A DNA stretch of 64,000 nucleotides from Alligator mississippiensis (taxonomy: Eukaryota; Chordata; Crocodylia; Alligatoridae), in assembly GCF_030867095.1 (NCBI RefSeq), contig NC_081828.1, positions 7,827,501 through 7,891,500 on the forward strand, in the 5' to 3' direction. The notes under the pieces were generated by a model. That model made no database searches and was not told where the DNA came from. It saw only the letters and a program-made list of their open reading frames with translations. The translations under genes and the position numbers were made by a program. Shown here one piece after another: positions 57,409 through 64,000 of the stretch. The number at the start of each line of letters is the position of its first letter. Positions within the stretch are counted from its first letter, which is position 1.

Positions 57409-59515
57409 TTCATGCGTCTATGAAATCTATGAGTCTTGCTTATTACCAATTTGGTGCACTAACATGTTTTAAAAGGCAATTAAAAATTAAACTGACAATT
57501 TGCAAAATGACTCTAAAAAGAGCAGAGTAAAAAACGCTGCTAAGAGGAAGTAAAATATTTGCCTGTTACCTTGGCTGTAACTCTTTAATAGCGTACGTAA
57601 CTTCATTTTAGTTCTCATTGTTTTATTACACATTTGCAGATGTTATTTTTACATTTTTTTAAATATGTTCACCACTTCTCTAATCCCATTTAATAAATCA
57701 ATGCCATGCACTTCTGTAAGTGTAACACAACAAAAATATAGATACATATATTTATTTCTCAAAGCTGGGATATATTTTCCTGTTTTTGTATACCCTACTT
57801 AGTTATTATTGAATGGTAGAGAAAAAAAAATGGTAAAGACAACCTGACTATTAAAACTAATTTTAGATTCCTACTATCTATGCCCCAATGATACAATCCT
57901 GCAGAGATATAGTTTAAATTATTGAAAGGCTATCTTGGAAAGCAAACTTGTTATGTAAAAAAACAACTGAAGTAGCTCACTTAAATTTGTGATTACAGAA
58001 TTATACTAATTAAGCACATTGTTGCTTTTTTTAATGCTTTAGTATTCTCCTCTACAGTCCATTGCACATAGGTACTGAAAGGGAAGTATATGGGGACCTT
58101 TATAATTCCCAGCACAAAAAAGTACAGTTCACCTGAGAGAAGCAATTTTCTTTTTCTGTTCAGTTCAAGCCTGTATCTAATTAGATCCTCTCTCTTTAAA
58201 TCCCACAACCCCTTTGTTGTAAAAACAAGAAAAGGTAGGGGAGGAGAGGGGGAGAGAGAGCAAGCGAGCAAGCAAGCGAGCGAGATCCTTGCCTGCATGG
58301 GGCAAAAACTGATTTAAAAAGCAAGGCTGGGTTAATGAACACTATCCTCCAGACTGTAACCAGATGGAAACTTATTATTCACTGGAGTGTAATTAATGAT
58401 ATACATCCTGATCAAAACTCCTGGGTTTACAAACTTAAATTACCTTAACAACGATGAACGATGTCCTTTTCTCAATTTCTTTAGATTTAGGAGGTTAGTA
58501 AAAAGCAGTGTTGAGTACCTGCAGCAGTGCTGAGCGCTGTTTTTCACCCTTGATTTCAGTGTGCTGTTTTAATTCACTGAGGGACAGCAGAGTTTGTAAA
58601 TGTTTACACCGTTACCCAATTAACTAACAATATGGCTCCTACATCTGTCAACAAACAAAGCTGTTGTTGCTTTGTTTTAGCTCCTTGGCATTTTCTGTTC
58701 ATATGGGTCGCCATTGTACTTAATTATCACACCATAACCCTTCTGCAGCTTCTACTTTGTTATTTGTGGTTTGTAAATATGTTGTATATCACAAAGAATA
58801 GAAGCCTTGCTAGTGAACACACCTCTTACCAAAAAAAAGCGGTTTGAATTGGTAAAGAAATTATTACATATAGGAATAATAGGCAAGGTATCTTGCAACC
58901 TGAAATGCGTTTTAAAAGATTTGGAAACCTTGAGAACTGTATACATAGAGAGATCAAAGGCCCCAAAAGAACTGTCACCAACAAAGGTGTGTCTGAGCCC
59001 ACTGATCTAGTGAGATATATTCTGCCCACTTGGCTTTATATGGCTACAGTTCTTTGGACTGCAAATCTTACTATATTAATTCAATTTATATAGCTTGTTA
59101 CATTAACACAATATTAATACTGCCAATACTGTGCTCTTGTGTAATGGGTTTCATTCATCCTATTCTTGGGTGTCTGTAATATGTCAATCTGAAGACTATT
59201 GCATTTCACATATATTAAACTGAATAAAAAATATTTCAAACACCTTGTTTGTTGTTTAATCGTGACTTGGCACACATGGCCCTGAGACTTGGTGATGAGA
59301 GCAGGCCACGCAAACAGTTGGCCCCAATAAGGGAGTCAAGATGATACTTTAAAAAAAGTTCAATGGTTATCGTACATGTGATATCCAAAGAGAAAACTAA
59401 GAAAAGGCTCTGTCTTTTGACCCAAATTGGGAGCGGGACTGCATATTTGGAAGCTAAGAGTATATCCAACTTGCTAATGTTCAAGCTCATAAAAATAGTA
59501 TACAGGAAACTGGGC

Positions 59516-59763
59516 TAGTCTACACATGCACTTTAATATGCAGTAGCCTATTTTACTGTACATTAAAGTGGCACATAAAAAATTGTGTTATTACACGACT
59601 GTGCAATAAAATTGGCTACTGTGCATTAAGCATCACCTAAAAAGTGTGCGCTTGCACTACTGCGCATTAGGACAGCCTAATGCGCATTAATTTAGTACCT
59701 CACATTGGAGGTACTAAATTTAATGCCCATTAGGAAAAGCACATTAATGCATGTGTAGACTGC
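59516..59763. mobile_element. MITE-like fold-back element, about 245 bp
   Basis: The ends are inverted: AGTCTACACATGCACTTTAA at the left and, at the right, GCACATTAATGCATGTGTAG with ACTG, which inverts to CAGTCTACACATGCATTAAT. The body is full of ATTA and TTAGTACC words; TTTAGTACCTC and GAGGTACTAAA form a stem near 59700. It has no coding capacity. Exact ends and target duplication are uncertain. A known crocodilian MITE group (Chompy) would be one comparison. Confidence 0.75.
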
Positions 59764-60251
59764 CCGCTGAGGACTTCCTAATGCATATGTAAAAGCAAAC
59801 ATTGCTTGGACCATTAGTTGTTGGGCAGTGTTACTACCTGTGCAAACTTTAAAACTCAGAGCCAATCCCATTTCCATTTGCAGAACAAAACTCACCTCAC
59901 CTTAAAAACCCTCACCCCTCCTCTAGCAAAATGACTGGAATTGGGGAGAATAAATGGCCTGAATTTCCCTACTTTAAACAGCGCAAGATCTTACTATTGC
60001 TGCACAAACCACAAAGCAGGCCCTCACTATAGTTGGTAGCAGTACGTAAATGGATTTGCGAACAGAATTTTTTCCACCAGCTAGACCGTTCTCTAGTATT
60101 TTAGCTGTTGGTGTATTAAAATGTTAGTCTTTGATCTTCATTTAAAAAGCATAATTATATGAAATACAATACAGCTTGTATTTCTCAGTTTCAGTTTAGC
60201 ACATAGGAAATGTGTCCTTTTAACAGGTAGTTATTTAAGAGAACTCTACAG

Positions 60252-60380
60252 CAGAGGTTCTCAAACTGTGGTCTGCTGACCACCACTGGATTTGTACAGA
60301 AAAAAAAAGGTTTAAATGGTCTGCCAAGACCCTCAGCAATTTTCAAGTGGTCCGTGAAAAAAAAAGTTTGAGAACCACTG
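60252..60380. mobile_element. Small non-autonomous hAT element, 129 bp
   Basis: Terminal inverted repeats CAGAGGTTCTCAAACT and, from the other end, CAGTGGTTCTCAAACT (one mismatch). Flanked by 8-bp direct repeats CTCTACAG (60244-60251) and CTCTGCAG (60381-60388), one mismatch. hAT by end sequence and duplication length. No transposase. Confidence 0.9.
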
Positions 60381-61867
60381 CTCTGCAGTAAATTATTTCA
60401 AACACACATTTTAGAAACACTGACCATTAGCTTACACTGCTCTGGTATTAGCCATTTGACTGTAATAACATTAGAATGAATTTTAGAGTGATTTGGGACT
60501 GGATGTATAAAGAAGCAAATTACAGTACTGGGACTTTTGTATTTCCTCTGCAAAAAAATATTGAAATGTAGTGGTTACTGCCATTTTTATTAAAATAAAA
60601 AAAATCAATTCGGGTAAATTCTGTGGGTTCATTGGAACTAGTCAAGGAAAGGCAAAAACGAACTCCTTAAACCTACAGCTTTTCTGTTTTGACTGGGAAT
60701 GTGAAATTAGAGAATTCTAATAACCCTTTTTTATAGCTAAAAAAATCATTTTTTTTCCTTAAATCATTTTTGCCATATTTGTATCCTCACCTCAATTGAC
60801 CTACATGTGTTGCTACATATTCACGTTCTATACAGCTGTAGTTTTACTGCTTAGAAGGTAAGGATCTTTACCCACCCAAACCCTGCAGGGAAAAGATAAA
60901 GAAAAACTGGCTTAGTGCCCAGGAAAGCCATTTAAAAATAAGGAACTGAATATACAATTATTATGGCATGTCCATGAGACGTAAATATCACACCCTTCAC
61001 CTCCCTCTACACTCCAAGACAAGGATCCAATTCTTGAGTAGCACAAACCTCTATACCACTTTCACACGCATGAATACATTTCCTGAATCTAATGGACAAA
61101 GAGTTCTTTTACTCTTTTCACTAATCCTCTAAGTATAAATGCAGTGGAAATTACTTAAATGAACACCTGGTAAAGGATTAAATCTGTTTAAAAAACTATA
61201 TTTTTGGTATGACACACAAACAAATACAGTGAATCCTTTCTACCAGTTAAAATAATCATCTCTCTGTAAAAGGGCTATGTGGGTAATAGGTTCAACTATG
61301 GGCACAAATAGGCACCGTGTGTGTATTTTGTAGAAATATATGCAATTCGATCGGGTTTAGCAGAATTCATTTGAAAATAATTTTAATTACAGAAAATTAT
61401 CATTAACCAGTAAAGAAAAATATTACGTCCTATTCAGTAAAACAATCCTGGTCTTATAATAAAGAAAAGGCTTAAATCCAGGCACATCAAGTCTCTAATA
61501 TTTTTTTTTAATATATTTCTCTGATTTCTGCATTCTTTTTAAAACAAAATTTTAGCTCAAACACACATTATATATATTAACCAGTATTAGTATAGCAAAG
61601 AAAGATGTATTTTTACAGCATTTCCCTCCCTCTCCCACCCAAATTTCATTGTTTCCCCCCCAAAGTCCCATAATTTTCTAAGATTTTGGGGCAGCCCCTC
61701 AACTGCCAATGATTTCAGTGGAGCTCTAATATATACCAGCTGAGGGTCTAGTGCACGATTCTGCTCCTCCAGGGTTTCATGTGCCTGTTTGTATTACTTC
61801 CTGTCTGGAACGTAGGGCAAGTAATGAAGGAATCAAATCTTCCTCCGTTTTATACAGACCTGAACAT

Positions 61868-62643
61868 TAGGGCTGTGAGGAGCTTCAGTCGCTGATTCAA
61901 TTCGGAGGAGATTTGGATGGATTCGGTGGCCGAATCTCCAAATCTGAATTGAATCAGGAGACCCATTAATCTCTCCGAATCAAATCGGAAGCCTCCGATT
62001 CAATTTGCAGAAATTCAGTGATTCGGCCATAGACACAGCTTTACATATTTGTCTACATACCTCAAGGTACCAGGTGCGGCTCGTGAATGCTGAGATGGTG
62101 GGGTGGATGGAGTATCCCATGGGGGGGGGGGTCCCCCATATATTTGGCGGTGGACCCGGAAGTGGACCAGAAGTACTTCCAGTCCACTTCTGAGTCTGCC
62201 ATGGAGCGTGCAGGGCACACCCCCTGCCCCACCGGCAACTGGTGCCTTCCGGGTCTTGGGGGACACCCAGGGTCCCTCCATGGCTGATCACCGGGGCGGG
62301 GTCCCCTACCGCGCTCAGCGGTGGACGCAGGAGTGGACTAGAAGTACTTCCAGTCCACTTTCAGGTCTGCCACCGAGCACACAGGGGGGGCCCCCCCTGC
62401 TCCTGTGAGATGCTTCATCCGCTTCAGTGTTCACGAGCTGCGCCCGATACCTCAAGGTATGTAGAAAAAACATATAAACCTGTATCTATGGCCAGACTGC
62501 TGATTCTCTGAATCGGAATCGAATCTTCAGATTCAGATTCGGCTGAATTGAATTGGGATGTTGATCCTAATCAGCTAATCGAATCACTGTCCCCTGAATT
62601 GGGCTGAATCCAAATTGAATATGGACCACTTCACACACCCCTA
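61868..62643. mobile_element. Fold-back non-autonomous hAT element, 776 bp
   Basis: It begins TAGGGCTGTG and ends CACACCCCTA, inverted with one mismatch, inside a perfect 8-bp duplication CTGAACAT (61860-61867 and 62644-62651). Pairing continues inwards for over 200 nt (CCATAGACACAGCTTTACAT, CTACATACCTCAAGGTACC with their inverted partners at 62450-62500). The outer parts are packed with GATTCGG/CCGAATC words. The GC-rich centre carries two direct copies of a segment containing AGAAGTACTTCCAGTCCACT (about 62169 and 62339). No transposase is encoded; open frames in the centre are composition artefacts. Confidence 0.93.
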
Positions 62644-63007
62644 CTGAACATACTAACAAAGTGTAACAAACAATAAACCAAACAGCCATGTTGTTAACCA
62701 ACCCATCTTTATAATGAAACATGAACTATCGATGCTGTTCTTAAAGCCACTCATCTTGGAGTCATGTGATTATATGAAAATCTCAAACTTGCACTTAAAA
62801 GTAAGTTTTCTAGCCCTTATGTTTGTGAATGAAAAAGCTTGAAAACATGAACTCTCCTGACAATAGTCCCAGCATTCAAATAAACCCCCCACTATTTATT
62901 ATGATAAAAAAATCACAGACGTCTGAACAAGTGTCATCGTTTTGGGGAGCCTGGTTTCCGATTTCTGAACACTTAGGGTTGGCAGTTTTGCCAAAAACAA
63001 ACAAACA

Positions 63008-63310
63008 AAAAGGTTACTTGCAGTAACTTGTCCTTTGAGATGTGCTGCCAGTATATATTTCACTTGTGGGTACTTGTGCATCCCCTAGGAGTAGAGATCA
63101 GAACTCTGTGCTCTTCCCACTCCGGGCACAAAGGGGGCTGGGTGATTCAGTCACCTCTCTTTACCTTCACTAACGAAAATACCCAGCTCTACATGCACTC
63201 TGATACAGTATGATGGTGGATTATAAAGGGAGCACATCCGCAAAAAACACCTGTTACTTTTTCTTTGAGTAACTATTTGCATATATTTCTAGTTCTGGAG
63301 ACTCTCAAGC
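63008..63310. repeat. Interspersed fold-back-type repeat
   Basis: AAAGGTTACTTGCAGTAACT, TTTGAGATGTGCTGCCAG, CACTTGTGGGTACTTGTGC and ATCCCCTAGGAG follow a repeat known to me from turtle and crocodilian genomes (ggttactcaccgtaactg...ttcgagatgtgt). The distal part (TTACTTTTTCTTTGAGTAAC near 63253) would be the opposite arm. Confidence 0.5.
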
Positions 63311-64000
63311 AGTGATTTAAGTACTGGCTTTCTAAAGATAGCATTTGCTTGGGAAACTCTATGTATAATAGGAATCTTATATACTGAGGACTAGTGGCAG
63401 CCCTACACATTTCCAAACTTGAAATATTTACTGAGGTCGCTTGCAGTCAAGAAGAGGGAGTTTTTACTTGTATTAGTTGCATACCAGTCACCTTGTTTAT
63501 AGAGGATAGGAATGCCATATTAAATATGATAATCTCTGAATAAAAAGTACTGCACCCTTTATGCTTTTGACATGGGCTTCAACAACGTGTGAAGATGATC
63601 TAAAGATTGAGTTTTGTGCACATAAAAAGACAGTGTTCTAGCCACCTAAAGTACTGGGCTCTGTAGCACTTTATCATATGGGCTTTGGGAAGATGAACTG
63701 GTAAATGTAAATGTATTGTTTCACGAGTACAGAATTCTACCCGTCTAGAAGAAAACTGGGTTGAAGCATGAATAACACCAGTTCTGTGAAAAACTGCATA
63801 GGCTAGTCCCAATCTTTCTCTCACTCTTTTTGTCAAAGTAATAGAAAGCAGAAATGAGTTTTTCATAACAAGGAATGTCATGGAACATGTGGCCATAGGT
63901 TTGAATAGTTTCATCAAACAAATGAAGACTAGATTTCGCACTCATGAAAGAGAAAACGTAAATAGGTGGAAATACTTGCTTTAATCCCAGTTAGGAATTT

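Larger units (their letters stand above)
56051..64000 (-). other. FAF1: FAF1 last intron (5' part beyond window)
   Basis: From the acceptor at 56051 to the window end. I searched by eye on the minus strand for the preceding UBX-domain exon and did not find it. The intron is AT-rich and contains several DNA elements (listed separately). Parts without listed elements, such as 56100-59500 and 60400-61850, look single-copy. Confidence 0.75.

Noticed and set aside
61980-62511. Open frames within the 776-bp hAT element
   Set aside because: They cover the GC-rich fold-back centre on both strands and show no transposase features.
56052-64000. Search for further FAF1 exons
   Set aside because: No minus-strand sequence matching the upstream UBX-domain exon (FPWDEYKLL region) was found by eye, so none is listed.
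1-64000. LTR or retroviral elements, CRISPR arrays, functional tRNA or rRNA genes
   Set aside because: None seen. tRNA-like sequence at 52.2-52.5 kb is degenerate and SINE-like.

Overview
This is a vertebrate nuclear window, and repeat content points to a non-avian reptile, most likely a crocodilian or a turtle. The repeats include worn MIR-like SINEs, CR1 3' ends, fold-back DNA elements of the kinds I associate with crocodilians and turtles, and small non-autonomous hAT elements. No bacterial gene organisation is present. I found no LTR or retroviral remains. The species call is an inference and not a measurement.

Two host genes can be supported, both on the minus strand. DMRTA2 (DMRT5), a DM-domain transcription factor of the developing forebrain, is complete in its coding part: two coding exons, 41084-40595 and 40509-39593, separated by an 85-bp intron, encoding 468 residues. 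About 15 kb upstream of it lies the last coding exon of FAF1 (56050-55967, 27 residues plus stop), which I recognised from the C-terminal end of its UBX domain. The rest of the window to 64000 is then the final FAF1 intron. As I recall the human map, DMRTA2 also lies next to the 3' end of FAF1, in the same orientation and at a similar distance, so the local gene order looks conserved.

Layout: 1-38.4 kb is a gene-poor flank of DMRTA2 (in mammals this side faces ELAVL4) holding repeats and several repeat-free, homeodomain-motif-rich stretches that may be enhancers. 38.5-45.7 kb is a broad CpG-rich domain over DMRTA2 and its upstream region, interrupted by about 1 kb of AT-rich tandem DNA built on ATCGAT (42.6-43.6 kb). 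45.7-55.4 kb is AT-rich intergenic DNA with a striking TAAT cluster. 55.4-56.05 kb is the FAF1 3' end, and 56.05-64 kb is intron with four DNA-element insertions, one a 776-bp fold-back hAT with a perfect 8-bp target-site duplication.

Apart from these two genes, almost all open frames in the window look like chance frames or shadows of GC-rich sequence. One unexplained protein-like stretch lies on the minus strand at about 15.3-15.7 kb.
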